Below are positions 31,949 to 40,483 of a DNA stretch of 40,662 nucleotides, one piece after another. The stretch comes from Chloroflexota bacterium (lineage in GTDB: Bacteria > Chloroflexota > Limnocylindria > P2-11E > CF-107). The stretch covers positions 1 to 40,662 of the forward strand of contig VBHP01000036.1 of assembly GCA_005881435.1 (NCBI GenBank), given 5' to 3'. Each line of letters begins with the position of its first letter. The first letter of the stretch is position 1. Both the position numbers and the translations under genes were made by a program. The notes beneath the pieces are model-generated. The model worked only from the letters and a program-made list of their open reading frames with translations, was not told the origin of the DNA and did no database searches.

Positions 31949-32055
31949 TTGCCCTGGCCCGAAGCCGTTTGCTAGGCTGAGGCCGGTTTGTTGCGTCGCA
32001 CCAGCTTCCGGCGGAGCGGCTTCGGGCTTTCGGCCCGGAGCGCTTTTGCTTTTGA
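31949..32055 (+). promoter_or_regulatory. infC leader: promoter and terminator-like attenuator
   Basis: A promoter-like TTGCCC (31949-31954), an 18-base spacer and TAGGCT (31973-31978) start about 120 bp before infC. GCTTCGGGC (32019-32027) then pairs with GCCCGGAGC (32033-32041) around TTTCG, and the T-rich GCTTTTGCTTTTG follows. This is the form of an intrinsic terminator some 45 bp before the coding region. In Bacillus subtilis the infC-rpmI-rplT leader contains such a terminator controlled by L20; the same role is plausible here. Confidence 0.6.
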
Positions 32056-32095
32056 CTGAGCTCATCGAGGTTTCGTCCTAACGAAAGAGCTCCGG

Positions 32096-32641
32096 ATCAA
32101 TGAGCAGATCCGCATACCCTCCGTTCGCCTGATCGGGCCGAACGGCGAACAGCTCGGCGTAGTGCCGACACCTCGCGCGCTGCAGCTGGCCCAGGATTCC
32201 GGACTGGATCTCGTCGAGGTCGCACCGAACGCGCAGCCGCCGGTGGCAAGGGTCATGGACTACGGCAAGTACCGCTACGAGGAGCAGCAGCGCGAAAAGG
32301 AAGCGAAGAAGAAGCAGCGCGCGATCACGTTCAAGGAGATCCGTCTGTCACCGAAGATCGACGGCCACGACTTCGAGACCAAAGCCCGCGCCGGCGAGCG
32401 TTTCTTGGCTGAAGGCGACAAGCTGAAAGTGACGGTGCGATTCCGCGGCCGCGAGCTGGCGCATCCGGATATCGGGCGGGGCCTGCTGCTGAAGATGGGC
32501 GATCGCCTCAAGGAGTTCGGCCTCATGGAGCGTTCGCCGCTGCTCGACGGCAGGCAGATGTCGATGGTGATGAACCCGACGCATCGCGCCACCGTGCCGA
32601 AGGCCGAGGCCCCGAAGACGGAGGCCGCGAAACCGGCCTGA
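32096..32641 (+). CDS. infC: Translation initiation factor IF-3, non-standard start codon
   Basis: About 181 residues when started at ATC 32096. The IF3 N-domain reads [21 protein letters not shown], then [32 protein letters not shown]; the linker is Lys/Glu-rich; the C-domain has [38 protein letters not shown] and [10 protein letters not shown]. No ATG, GTG or TTG occurs in frame between the stop at ~32057 and the GTG at 32162, which lies inside the conserved N-domain. IF3 genes are known for AUU (E. coli) and AUC (Myxococcus) starts used in autoregulation, so ATC is the natural reading. It checks start codon/anticodon pairing on the 30S subunit. Confidence 0.93.
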   Translation: MNEQIRIPSVRLIGPNGEQLGVVPTPRALQLAQDSGLDLVEVAPNAQPPVARVMDYGKYRYEEQQREKEAKKKQRAITFKEIRLSPKIDGHDFETKARAGERFLAEGDKLKVTVRFRGRELAHPDIGRGLLLKMGDRLKEFGLMERSPLLDGRQMSMVMNPTHRATVPKAEAPKTEAAKPA

Positions 32642-32693
32642 TCGCGGACTGTCCCTGCTAGACTCAGATCTTCGACATCTTCCAGGAGGCTCC

Positions 32694-32891
32694 ATGCCCA
32701 AACTGAAGTCGCATAGCGGCGCCAAGAAGCGGTTCGAGCCCAGCGGGCGTGGCAAGCTTCGGCGCAACAAGGCCTGGAAGGGCCACAACAACGAGCACAA
32801 GACGCACTCTCGGAAGCGTGCCCACCAGGGGAAGGCACTCGTCTCGAAGGCTGACCTGGCGCTCGTCCGCAAACTCCTGCCGAACCTCTAG
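32694..32891 (+). CDS. rpmI: 50S ribosomal protein L35
   Basis: 65 residues, basic, with the L35 signature [20 protein letters not shown] and KARRN-like [14 protein letters not shown] 32694 follows CAGGAGGC. A TAGACT box lies about 30 bases upstream and may give an extra promoter. It lies between infC and rplT in the universal order and is part of the large ribosomal subunit. Confidence 0.97.
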   Translation: MPKLKSHSGAKKRFEPSGRGKLRRNKAWKGHNNEHKTHSRKRAHQGKALVSKADLALVRKLLPNL

Positions 32892-32906
32892 CGAAGGAGT
32901 GACCAG

Positions 32907-33284
32907 ATGGCACGCATAAAGCGCGGCGTCGCCGCACACAAGCGCCACAAGCGATTGCTCAAGGCCGCCGAGGGCCGCATGGGGACGAAGTCTCGTCTCG
33001 TCCGGCCGGCCCGGGAAGCCGCACTTCATGCGCTCGCATATGCGTACCGCGATCGGCGCGCGCGGAAGCGTGAATTCCGGGCCCTCTGGATCTCGCGGAT
33101 CAACGCCGCCGCCCGAGCCGAGGGCATCTCCTACAGCAGCCTCATGCACGCCGCGAAGCTCGCGGGCGTGGGCCTCGACCGCAAGATCCTCGCGGACATG
33201 GCCGTCCGCGACCCCAAGGTGTTCCGCGAGTACGTCGAGCTGATTCGTTCGGGCAAATTGAAGAACACGACCTCGAAGTCCTGA
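32907..33284 (+). CDS. rplT: 50S ribosomal protein L20
   Basis: 125 residues: MARIKRGVAAHKRHKRLLKAAEG, RRARKREFRALWISRINAAARAEG and GVGLDRKILADMAVRDPKVF are typical of L20. It is a primary 23S rRNA-binding assembly protein and in Bacillus a repressor of its own operon through the leader. It starts 15 bp after rpmI with an AAGGAG site. The Phe T-box leader begins just behind its stop. Confidence 0.97.
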   Translation: MARIKRGVAAHKRHKRLLKAAEGRMGTKSRLVRPAREAALHALAYAYRDRRARKREFRALWISRINAAARAEGISYSSLMHAAKLAGVGLDRKILADMAVRDPKVFREYVELIRSGKLKNTTSKS

Positions 33285-33294
33285 ACGCGAAGAC

Positions 33295-33525
33295 GGAGAG
33301 AAGTAGGGAAGGTCCAGAGGCGCACAGAGAGCGGACCAGCGCTGAGAGGTCCGCCGTACTCACTCCCGAAGTTCGCTCCTGAGCCGCGCCGGCGAATGAA
33401 GTAGCCGGCACCGGGTCCTCCCGATACCGAGGGACGAAGAGCCGCGGAGACGCATCCGCGGAAATGCGGGTGGTACCGCGGAGGCCCTCCTCCGTCCCCA
33501 ACACGGAGAGGGCTATTTGTTTGTT
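33295..33525 (+). promoter_or_regulatory. T-box riboswitch leader of pheST (specifier TTC, Phe)
   Basis: All T-box marks are present: AGTA (33302-33305), AGAGAG (33326-33331), a CGGACC/GGTCCG hairpin (33332-33353), the specifier TTC (33372-33374; Phe) in CCGAAGTTCGCTCC, the T-box core GCGGGTGGTACCGCGG (33466-33481), and the terminator CCCTCCTCCGT (33485-33495) with ACGGAGAGGG (33503-33512) followed by a T-rich run (CTATTTGTTTG). Uncharged tRNA-Phe should allow read-through into pheS. It lies between rplT and pheS, so it also controls read-through from the upstream ribosomal-protein genes. Confidence 0.9.
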
Positions 33526-33534
33526 GGGAGCGAC

Positions 33535-34554
33535 GTGGAAGAGATCGCAGCGACCAAGACCGTCGAGCAGCTCCGAGAGCTTCGCACCAAGCTGCTCGGC
33601 AAGAAGAGCCGGCTGTCGCAGGATCTCGCCGGACTCACCAAGCTCCCACCGGATCAGCGGCGGGCCGAGGGCGAGCGCCTCAATCGCCGCAAGCGGGAGC
33701 TCGAGGCGGCGTTCGACGAGCGAGAGCGGGCGCTCGCGGTCGGACAGCTCGATACGGCGCTCGAACGCGAGCGCGTCGACGTCACCCTTCCCGGCCGGCC
33801 GCTGCGTGTCGGCCGGCACCATCCGATCACGGCGACGATCCGCGAGCTGACCCGTGTCTTCACCGGCATGGGGTTCGAGGCTGTCGAAGGACCTGAGGTC
33901 GAGTGGGATTACTACAACTTCGAGGTGTTGAACATCCCGCGCGATCATCCGGCCCGCGAGAAGTACGCGTCGCTGTGGGTGTCGAATCCTCTCGGAGACG
34001 ACCCGCAGCGACCGATGCTGCTGCGCACGCACACCTCACCGATGCAGGCGCGGATCATGGAGCGTCGAAAGCCGCCCGTGCGCGTGATCGTTCCCGGTCG
34101 GTGTTTCCGCTACGAAGCCACGGACCCGACGCACGAGTCGATCTTCTTCCAATTCGAAGGCTTGGCCATCGACGATCGGCTCACGATGGCCGACCTCAAG
34201 GGCGTGCTGTATTCGTTCGCTCGTCAGATGTTCGGTGGCGATCGCAAGATCCGCTTCCGCAACGATTACTTCCCCTTCGTCGAGCCCGGCGCCGACGTCG
34301 CCGTGGACTGTTTTGTCTGCGACGGCAAAGGGTGCCGCACCTGCGGCCACAGCGGTTGGATCGAGCTGCTCGGCGCGGGGATGGTCCATCCGAACGTGCT
34401 GCGCGCTGTCGGCTACGACCCTGATCGCTACCAGGGCTTTGCCTTCGGCGGCGGCGTGGAACGGCTCTCCCAGCTGCGCCAGGGCGTGCCCGACCTCCGC
34501 GCGTTCCAGCAGAACGACGTGCGGTGGCTCTCGGCGTTCGGGCAGGTGAGCTGA
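33535..34554 (+). CDS. pheS: Phenylalanyl-tRNA synthetase alpha subunit
   Basis: 339 residues from GTG 33535, five bases after GGGAG; a TTG at 33517 is still in the terminator region. An N-terminal coiled-coil is followed by the class II core: HHPITATIRELTRVFTGMGF, LLRTHTSPMQARIM (motif 2 region), GRCFRYEATDPTHESIFFQFEGL, and motif 3 in GFAFGGGVERL. The CVCDGKGCRTCG loop is a Cys-rich insertion common in bacterial PheS. It forms the (alpha-beta)2 enzyme with PheT, whose gene begins one base after the stop. Confidence 0.97.
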   Translation: MEEIAATKTVEQLRELRTKLLGKKSRLSQDLAGLTKLPPDQRRAEGERLNRRKRELEAAFDERERALAVGQLDTALERERVDVTLPGRPLRVGRHHPITATIRELTRVFTGMGFEAVEGPEVEWDYYNFEVLNIPRDHPAREKYASLWVSNPLGDDPQRPMLLRTHTSPMQARIMERRKPPVRVIVPGRCFRYEATDPTHESIFFQFEGLAIDDRLTMADLKGVLYSFARQMFGGDRKIRFRNDYFPFVEPGADVAVDCFVCDGKGCRTCGHSGWIELLGAGMVHPNVLRAVGYDPDRYQGFAFGGGVERLSQLRQGVPDLRAFQQNDVRWLSAFGQVS

Positions 34555-34555
34555 G

Positions 34556-36961
34556 ATGCAGGTGCGGGTGCCGGTGAAGTGGCTCCGGGAGTACGTCGAT
34601 GTCGTCGTGCCACTGGAGGAGCTGGCGCGCCTGCTGACGATGGCCGGGATCGAGACCGAAGTCGCGAACGACAAGGCCGAAACCTGGCGGCAGATGTGGG
34701 TCGCGACGATCACCGCGCTCGAGCGCGTCCGCGACACCGATCGTCTTCAGCTCGCCACCGTCAACTTCGGACATGGGACGAAGCAAGTCGTTACCGGCGC
34801 CTCGAATATCAAACCGGGCGACGTCGTCCCGTACGCCGAGGTGGGCGCCGGCTACATCGATGGCCACACCGGCGAGCGATCGACGCTCAGGCCAACGAAG
34901 ATCCGCGGCATCAAGAGCGAGGGCATGGTCCTGTCGGAGAAGGAGCTTGGCCTCGGTCCGGACCACGAGGGCATCCTTCATCTCAATGGCGAGCACGAGG
35001 TCGGGACGCCGCTCGCGGAGGCGCTCGGGGAGAGCGTGCTGGTGTGCGAGCTGCAGCCGAACCGGGCCGATTGCCTCGGCGTGCTCGGAATCGCGCGCGA
35101 GGTCGCGGCCATCCTCGGCGCCGACGTGCGCGAGCCGCCGCTCGAGCCGGCGGTCGGCTCCGAGCGCGCCGATTTCCGCGCTCAGGTCGAGGATCCGGCT
35201 GGCTGTCCTCGCTACGACGCGGCGCTCGTGCGCGGCGTCCGCGTCGGGCCGTCGCCCGACTGGCTCTCCCAGCGGCTCGTGGCTGCGGGGCTCCGACCGA
35301 TCAACAACGTCGTCGACGTCACCAACTACGTGATGCTCGAGACCGGCCAGCCATTGCACGCGTTCGACCGCCGACACCTGCGCGGCGAGACGATCGTGGT
35401 GCGGCGCGCGGGGAAGGGCGAGCGTCTGCGGACACTCGACGGCGTCGAGCGCATCCTCGATCCGACGGTACTGCTCATCGCCGACGCCGAGCGGGCCGTA
35501 GCCATCGCCGGCGTGATCGGTGGCGCCGACTCCGAGATCGCGCGCGACACCACAGACGTGGTGCTCGAGGTGGCGAAGTTCGAGAACCGCGGCATCGGTC
35601 GGACGGCGATGCGACTGAACCTGTTGACCGACGCTGCCCGGCGGTTCTCCTGGGATCTCTCGCCAGAGCTCGTGCCGTTCGCGCTGCGTCGCGCCACGCG
35701 ACTGCTGCGGGAGATCGCGGGCGCCGAGACGTACGCCACGATCGATGTCTACCCCGAACGCAGACGGACGCCCAACATCCGACTGCCGTTCACCACGTTC
35801 CGCCGGTTGCTCGGTGTGGAGTTGCCTCGCGACCTCGTCACGGACGCGCTCCGCCGGATCGGCTGCCGCTACGCGGTCGACGGCGATCTGCTGGTGGTGA
35901 CGCCCCCGCCGTGGCGCATGGACATCAACATCCCCGAGGACGTCGTCGAGGAGGCGGCGCGGATCGTCGGCTACGACCACATCCCGCTGCACATCCCGAA
36001 TGGCCAGCTGATGCTGCACGAGCGGCATCCGGACGTGGAGTTCCGCGAGCGCGCTCGGGATGCGCTGGTCGGTTTCGGCCTGCAGGAGGTCATCAGCCAT
36101 GCACTCATCGACCCGGCGTGGCTCTCGCGGCTGACTCCAGATGGCGCCCAGGTCGGCCCCGAGCCGCTCCGAGTCGCGAATCCGACCAGCGCGGAGCAGT
36201 CGATCGTGCGCAACACCCTCGAACCGAGCCTCCTGGACACAGCCCGGCGCAACGTCAAGTCGGTCAACGGCCTGGCGCTCTTCGAGATCGATCCGGTCTA
36301 CCTGCCGCGGGCGCGGGATCTGCCGGACGAGCGCTGGACCATCGCCATCCTGCTCGCGGGCAAGCGGCACGACGCGCCGCGCACCTGGAGCGACGGCGAG
36401 ACGAGAGCGTACGACTTCGTTGACCTCAAGGGCATCGTCGAAGGCCTCGCCGAGGCGCTGCGGCTGACGCTTCCCGAGCTGGAGCCGGGCGACGCCGCAC
36501 TGCATCCGGGACGTTCGGCGATCGCGCGGCAGGACGAGCGCGTCGTCGTTCGACTCGGACAGCTGCATCCGCTGGTGGCCGAGCAGTGGGAGCTGCCGCG
36601 TGAGACCTTCGTGGCCTTTCTCGACCTGGCGTTTCTGGCATCACGGCAGGTACCGGTCGTGGCGGAGCTGCCGCCGCGCTATCCGTCCGCGTATCGCGAT
36701 GTCGCCGTGGTCGTGGACGAGGACCTGGCCTGGTCCGCCGTTCGCGACGAGGCTCGCTCCGCCGGCGGCAAGCTGCTGGCCGACCTCGCGCTCCTCGACC
36801 TGTATCGCGGCTCGCAGCTCGGCGCAGGCAAGAAGTCGTTCGCAATGCGGCTGACGTTCCAGTCGCCGCAGGCCACCCTCTCCGAGGACGAGATCGAGCG
36901 TCTCATCCGGCGGGTGCGGGCTCGACTCGAACGGAACCTGTCGGCGACGTTCCGCGATTGA
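34556..36961 (+). CDS. pheT: Phenylalanyl-tRNA synthetase beta subunit
   Basis: 801 residues of usual layout: MQVRVPVKWLREYVDVVVPLEEL start, tRNA-binding OB domain (about 40-150; ITALERVRDTDRLQLATVNFG and IRGIKSEGMVLSEKELGLG), B3/B4 editing domain (NRADCLGVLGIAREVA; PINNVVDVTNYVMLETGQPLHAFD), B5 (PFTTFRRLLGVELP), the class II-like core and the C-terminal ferredoxin-like anticodon domain (YPSAYRDVAVVVDEDLAW). The editing domain removes mischarged Tyr. The stop overlaps the TTG start of the glycosylase gene. Confidence 0.97.
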   Translation: MQVRVPVKWLREYVDVVVPLEELARLLTMAGIETEVANDKAETWRQMWVATITALERVRDTDRLQLATVNFGHGTKQVVTGASNIKPGDVVPYAEVGAGYIDGHTGERSTLRPTKIRGIKSEGMVLSEKELGLGPDHEGILHLNGEHEVGTPLAEALGESVLVCELQPNRADCLGVLGIAREVAAILGADVREPPLEPAVGSERADFRAQVEDPAGCPRYDAALVRGVRVGPSPDWLSQRLVAAGLRPINNVVDVTNYVMLETGQPLHAFDRRHLRGETIVVRRAGKGERLRTLDGVERILDPTVLLIADAERAVAIAGVIGGADSEIARDTTDVVLEVAKFENRGIGRTAMRLNLLTDAARRFSWDLSPELVPFALRRATRLLREIAGAETYATIDVYPERRRTPNIRLPFTTFRRLLGVELPRDLVTDALRRIGCRYAVDGDLLVVTPPPWRMDINIPEDVVEEAARIVGYDHIPLHIPNGQLMLHERHPDVEFRERARDALVGFGLQEVISHALIDPAWLSRLTPDGAQVGPEPLRVANPTSAEQSIVRNTLEPSLLDTARRNVKSVNGLALFEIDPVYLPRARDLPDERWTIAILLAGKRHDAPRTWSDGETRAYDFVDLKGIVEGLAEALRLTLPELEPGDAALHPGRSAIARQDERVVVRLGQLHPLVAEQWELPRETFVAFLDLAFLASRQVPVVAELPPRYPSAYRDVAVVVDEDLAWSAVRDEARSAGGKLLADLALLDLYRGSQLGAGKKSFAMRLTFQSPQATLSEDEIERLIRRVRARLERNLSATFRD

Positions 36962-37512
36962 CCTTGTCGGGCCGGCGTCTGTCGCGCTCCTTCTTCGCCC
37001 GACCGACCCTGACCGTGGCGCGTGATCTGCTCGGCCGAATCCTTGTCTTCGACGGCAAGGCCGCGCGCCTCGTCGAGGTCGAGGCGTACGTCGGTGACGA
37101 CCCGGCCTCGCACGCCCGGTTCGGACAGACCGGACGAAACTTCCCGATGTTCGGTCCGCCCGGCTTCAGCTACGTCTACCGCATCTACGGCGTATACGAC
37201 TGTCTGAATCTCACGACGGAGCCAAAGGGCTTCGGCGCGGCGATCCTCGTGCGCGGAGCCGAGCCGCTCGACGGCTTCGACCAGGTCGAGCGACTGTCCG
37301 GGCCGGGTCTGCTGTGCCGGGCCTTCGGCATCACCACCGCGCACACCAATCTCGACCTCACCCGCGGCCCGATCGCGATACACCCGGGGACGCCACCGGC
37401 ACCGCGCTCGATCGGCCGTTCGCACCGCATCGGGGTGCACGACCGCAGACCATGGCGGTTCTACGTTCGCGGGTCGCCGGGAGTCTCCGGTCCGTCCGGA
37501 CTGCGAACGTAA
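36958..37512 (+). CDS. DNA-3-methyladenine glycosylase (Mpg/AAG family)
   Basis: 184 residues. RRLSRSFFARPTLTVARDLLGRILV starts the domain, VEVEAYVGDDPASHAR holds the catalytic Glu, MFGPPGFSYVYRIYGVYDCLNLTTEP is the base-intercalation region and GPGLLCRAFGI comes near the end. It removes alkylated purines from DNA. The TTG start at 36958 overlaps the pheT stop; a second TTG is at 36964. It is slightly shorter than most (about 190-200). Together with the two AlkZ/AlkX-like proteins it makes three alkylation glycosylase genes in the window. Confidence 0.93.
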   Translation: MTLSGRRLSRSFFARPTLTVARDLLGRILVFDGKAARLVEVEAYVGDDPASHARFGQTGRNFPMFGPPGFSYVYRIYGVYDCLNLTTEPKGFGAAILVRGAEPLDGFDQVERLSGPGLLCRAFGITTAHTNLDLTRGPIAIHPGTPPAPRSIGRSHRIGVHDRRPWRFYVRGSPGVSGPSGLRT

Positions 37513-37538
37513 GCGGCCGGCCGCCTAGTCTTCTCGGC

Positions 37539-39851
37539 GTGACCGACGCCGACACGCTGCGCCGTCTGGAGTACCCGCGCCTGCGCGAGCGGCTGGCCGA
37601 GCAGACCGCGTTCGAGCCGTCGCGCGAGCTCGCCGAAGCGCTCGTCCCGACGACGGACCTCCGCGAGGCCGAGCGCCTCCAGGAGGAGACCGCCGCGGCG
37701 CGGTTGGCGCTGCGCAACATGCCGAGCCTCTCCATCGCCGGCGCGCGCGACATCCGGACGCATGTCCGCCGTGCCGCGCTCGGCGGCATGCTTGATCCGC
37801 GCGACCTGCTGGAGATCGCCGAGACCATCCGCGCCGCGGTCGCTCTCTTCGCCGCGATCGACGACGCGCGCTACGCGGCGCTCGCGAGCCGCACCCGCTT
37901 CGTACGTCCGCCCCGCGATGTCGCGGAGATCGTCGAGCAGGCCATCGGACCGACCGCCGAGGTGCTCGACCGTGCCAGCGCGACGCTGGCGACGCTCCGC
38001 GCCGATCTGCGCGCCGCGCAAGCGCGGATGCAGCAACGTCTAGACCAGATCCTCCGCTCGCCCGAGCTCGCGCCATTCCTGCAGGAGGCGATCGTCACGC
38101 AGCGCAACGGGCGGTACGTCGTCCCGGTACGCGCGCAGGCGCGTTCCCAGATCCGCGGCGTGGTGCACGACCAGTCCGCGAGCGGGCAGACGCTCTTCGT
38201 CGAGCCGCTCGAGATCCTGGACCTCGGCAACCGCGTGCGCGAGATCGCGCTCGCGGAACAGCACGAGGTCGAGCGGATCCTGATGGAGCTGTCCGGGCGC
38301 GTCTCGCGTGAGGCCGAGGAGCTGGACCGCATGCTCGAAGCGGTCGCGTACACCGACTTGATCTTCGCCAAGGCGCACCTCGCGGAGGGCATGGAGGCGG
38401 CGCGACCGCGTCTCGTCGCAGAACCGCTGGTCGATCTCATCGAGGCACGGCATCCACTACTGGACGGGCAGGTCGTGCCGATCTCCGTGACGATCGGCGA
38501 CGGCTACCGGGCCCTGGTGATCACCGGACCGAACACCGGCGGGAAGACGGTGACGTTGAAGACCACCGGCCTTCTGGCGCTGATGGGGGCGGCGGGTCTG
38601 CAGCTGCCGGCCAGCGAGCGCAGTCGCGTACCCATATTTCGACGCGTCTTCGCCGACATCGGCGACGAGCAATCGATCCAGCAATCGCTGTCGACATTTT
38701 CGTCGCATCTGCGGAATGTGGTCACCACGCTCAACGAGGCGAGAGCCGGCGACCTGGTGTTGCTGGACGAGATCGGCGCCGGAACCGATCCCGACGAAGG
38801 CGCGGCCCTGGCAATGGCGGTCCTATCGACGTTGCTGCGTCGCGAGGCGCTCGTGGCCGCGACGACGCACTACCCCGAGCTGAAGGCCTTTGCCCTGACC
38901 ACGCCCGGCGCGCGCAACGCCAGCGTCGAATTCGACACGGCCACACTGCGCCCGACGTACAAGTTGCGCATCGGTCTGCCCGGCGCGAGCCAGGCCTTCG
39001 CCATCGCGGAGCGGCTCGGTCTGTCACGCGCGGTCCTGGATGAGGCCGAGGGACATCTCTCCGAACTGCATCGCACGCTGGAGCGAACGCTGCGTGAGGC
39101 CGAGAGCGAGCGCAGCGGCCTGGCACTGGCGCGCGAGCAGCTGACCGCGGAGGCCCGGCGCGCGCTGGAGGAGCAGCGCCGCGCAGAAGCGGAGCGCCAT
39201 CGCCTGCTCGAGGAAGCGCGAGCGGAGATCGATCGAGCGCGCCGAGAGGCCGAGGAGGTCATCCTGCAGGCGCGCCGCGCGCTGCGCGCCGCTGAAGATG
39301 CGCGAGAACATTCAATGCGCCGCAACCTCGTCGAGGAGGCGCGTGCCGCTGTGGAAGCGGCGGAGCGTGCGACCGAGAGCGACACGCCGCTACCACCAAC
39401 GATGTTCGGCGACATCGCGCCGGGCGCGGACGTCCTCGTCGGTGCGTCGCTCGAGCCGGTCCGGCTGGTGCGGATCGACGAGCGCGGTATGGCCGAGGTC
39501 GAGGCGGGGAGCGCCCGCATGCGCGTGCCGGCGAGCGATCTGCGCCCGGCGCCGCGACGCGCCACGAGCGCGATCCCCGAAGCGGCGCCGCGGCTGCGAT
39601 CCATCGCCGACGTGCCGGCGCAGCTCGACCTTCGCGGCGCCCGCGCCGAGGAGGCCTTGGAGGTCCTCGACCGCTATCTCAATGATGCCGCGCTTGCCGG
39701 CCTGTCCCGGGCGCGGGTCATCCATGGCAAAGGCACGGGTGCGCTGCGCACCGCCGTGCGCGAGCATCTCAGCGGCCATCCGCTGGTCAAGTCGTCGCGC
39801 GCCGCGCCCGCGAACGAGGGCGGCGACGGCGCGACGATCGTGGAGCTGTAA
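37539..39851 (+). CDS. mutS2: MutS2 ATPase/endonuclease
   Basis: 770 residues from GTG 37539; the frame is open upstream but conserved sequence begins TLRRLEYPRLRERLAEQTA. The clamp/lever region has RNGRYVVPVRAQARSQIRGVVHD. The ATPase has Walker A GPNTGGKT (330-337), Walker B LVLLDEIGAGTDPDEG and the ATTHYPELK switch. A long coiled coil (about 515-615) leads to a KOW-like segment and the C-terminal Smr nuclease with LDLRG (about 696-700) and HGKGTGALR (729-737). It is implicated in ribosome rescue and in suppressing recombination. A TAGTCT box lies seven bases before the GTG, suggesting a leaderless mRNA. Confidence 0.96.
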   Translation: MTDADTLRRLEYPRLRERLAEQTAFEPSRELAEALVPTTDLREAERLQEETAAARLALRNMPSLSIAGARDIRTHVRRAALGGMLDPRDLLEIAETIRAAVALFAAIDDARYAALASRTRFVRPPRDVAEIVEQAIGPTAEVLDRASATLATLRADLRAAQARMQQRLDQILRSPELAPFLQEAIVTQRNGRYVVPVRAQARSQIRGVVHDQSASGQTLFVEPLEILDLGNRVREIALAEQHEVERILMELSGRVSREAEELDRMLEAVAYTDLIFAKAHLAEGMEAARPRLVAEPLVDLIEARHPLLDGQVVPISVTIGDGYRALVITGPNTGGKTVTLKTTGLLALMGAAGLQLPASERSRVPIFRRVFADIGDEQSIQQSLSTFSSHLRNVVTTLNEARAGDLVLLDEIGAGTDPDEGAALAMAVLSTLLRREALVAATTHYPELKAFALTTPGARNASVEFDTATLRPTYKLRIGLPGASQAFAIAERLGLSRAVLDEAEGHLSELHRTLERTLREAESERSGLALAREQLTAEARRALEEQRRAEAERHRLLEEARAEIDRARREAEEVILQARRALRAAEDAREHSMRRNLVEEARAAVEAAERATESDTPLPPTMFGDIAPGADVLVGASLEPVRLVRIDERGMAEVEAGSARMRVPASDLRPAPRRATSAIPEAAPRLRSIADVPAQLDLRGARAEEALEVLDRYLNDAALAGLSRARVIHGKGTGALRTAVREHLSGHPLVKSSRAAPANEGGDGATIVEL

Positions 39852-39883
39852 GGGCGGACGAGCCGCGACGCGGCGCCTACCTC

Positions 39884-40321
39884 GTGACGCAAGACGACGC
39901 TGGCTGCGTCCTGCTGGTGCTGATGCGCGGCGGTCCGTTCAAGGGCGCGTGGCTCCTACCCGGCGGCGGCATCGAGGCGGGCGAAACGCCGGACGACGCG
40001 GTGCGACGCGAGGTCCGCGAAGAGACCGGCATGGAGCTCGTGCGGGTGCATCCGACGCGGCGCTACGACGTGCGAAGTGAGGCTCAGCCGGGATTTCGTT
40101 TCCAGATGCACGGATATCGCGGCGTCGTACGGGGGACGCTGCGCGCGGAGGAGGGGAGTGCTGCGCGCTGGTTCGATCCCGCCACCGCCGAGCTGCATCC
40201 GGTCGTGTTACGCGAGCTCGCCGACGAAGACCTCGTCCGCATCGACGGCGCAGAAATCCTCCGGAGACTGCGCGCCATCGGAGTGGTGATGACTGAGCTC
40301 GGGCCGGAGGCGAACGAGTGA
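39884..40321 (+). CDS. Nudix hydrolase
   Basis: 145 residues from GTG 39884. The complete Nudix box G-x5-E-x7-R-E-x2-E-E-x-G is GGIEAGETPDDAVRREVREETGM (split over about residues 27-50), with catalytic Glu in REETG. Upstream in-frame codons read RRGAYL, family-like, but no start codon lies there before mutS2. It probably hydrolyses a nucleoside diphosphate derivative; the substrate is not evident. It follows mutS2 by 32 bp and is likely cotranscribed. Confidence 0.9.
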   Translation: MTQDDAGCVLLVLMRGGPFKGAWLLPGGGIEAGETPDDAVRREVREETGMELVRVHPTRRYDVRSEAQPGFRFQMHGYRGVVRGTLRAEEGSAARWFDPATAELHPVVLRELADEDLVRIDGAEILRRLRAIGVVMTELGPEANE

Positions 40322-40483
40322 GCCCTAGGGCCAGCTGTGTCCGTTCGGGAATACGATATCGCCGACCTGCGGCCGTGTTCGGGAGGCTAGAGTGAAGCTT
40401 GCAGCCGGAGCCACGCTGGACCGATGAGATCCGCGCCTCGGTGCCGTCAAACGAGAGAGACCACCACAAGAAAGGACGAACCC

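Noticed and set aside
34196-36568. 790-aa minus-strand open frame antisense to pheS/pheT
   Set aside because: It mirrors pheT codons; composition is Arg/Asp/His-biased without any domain.
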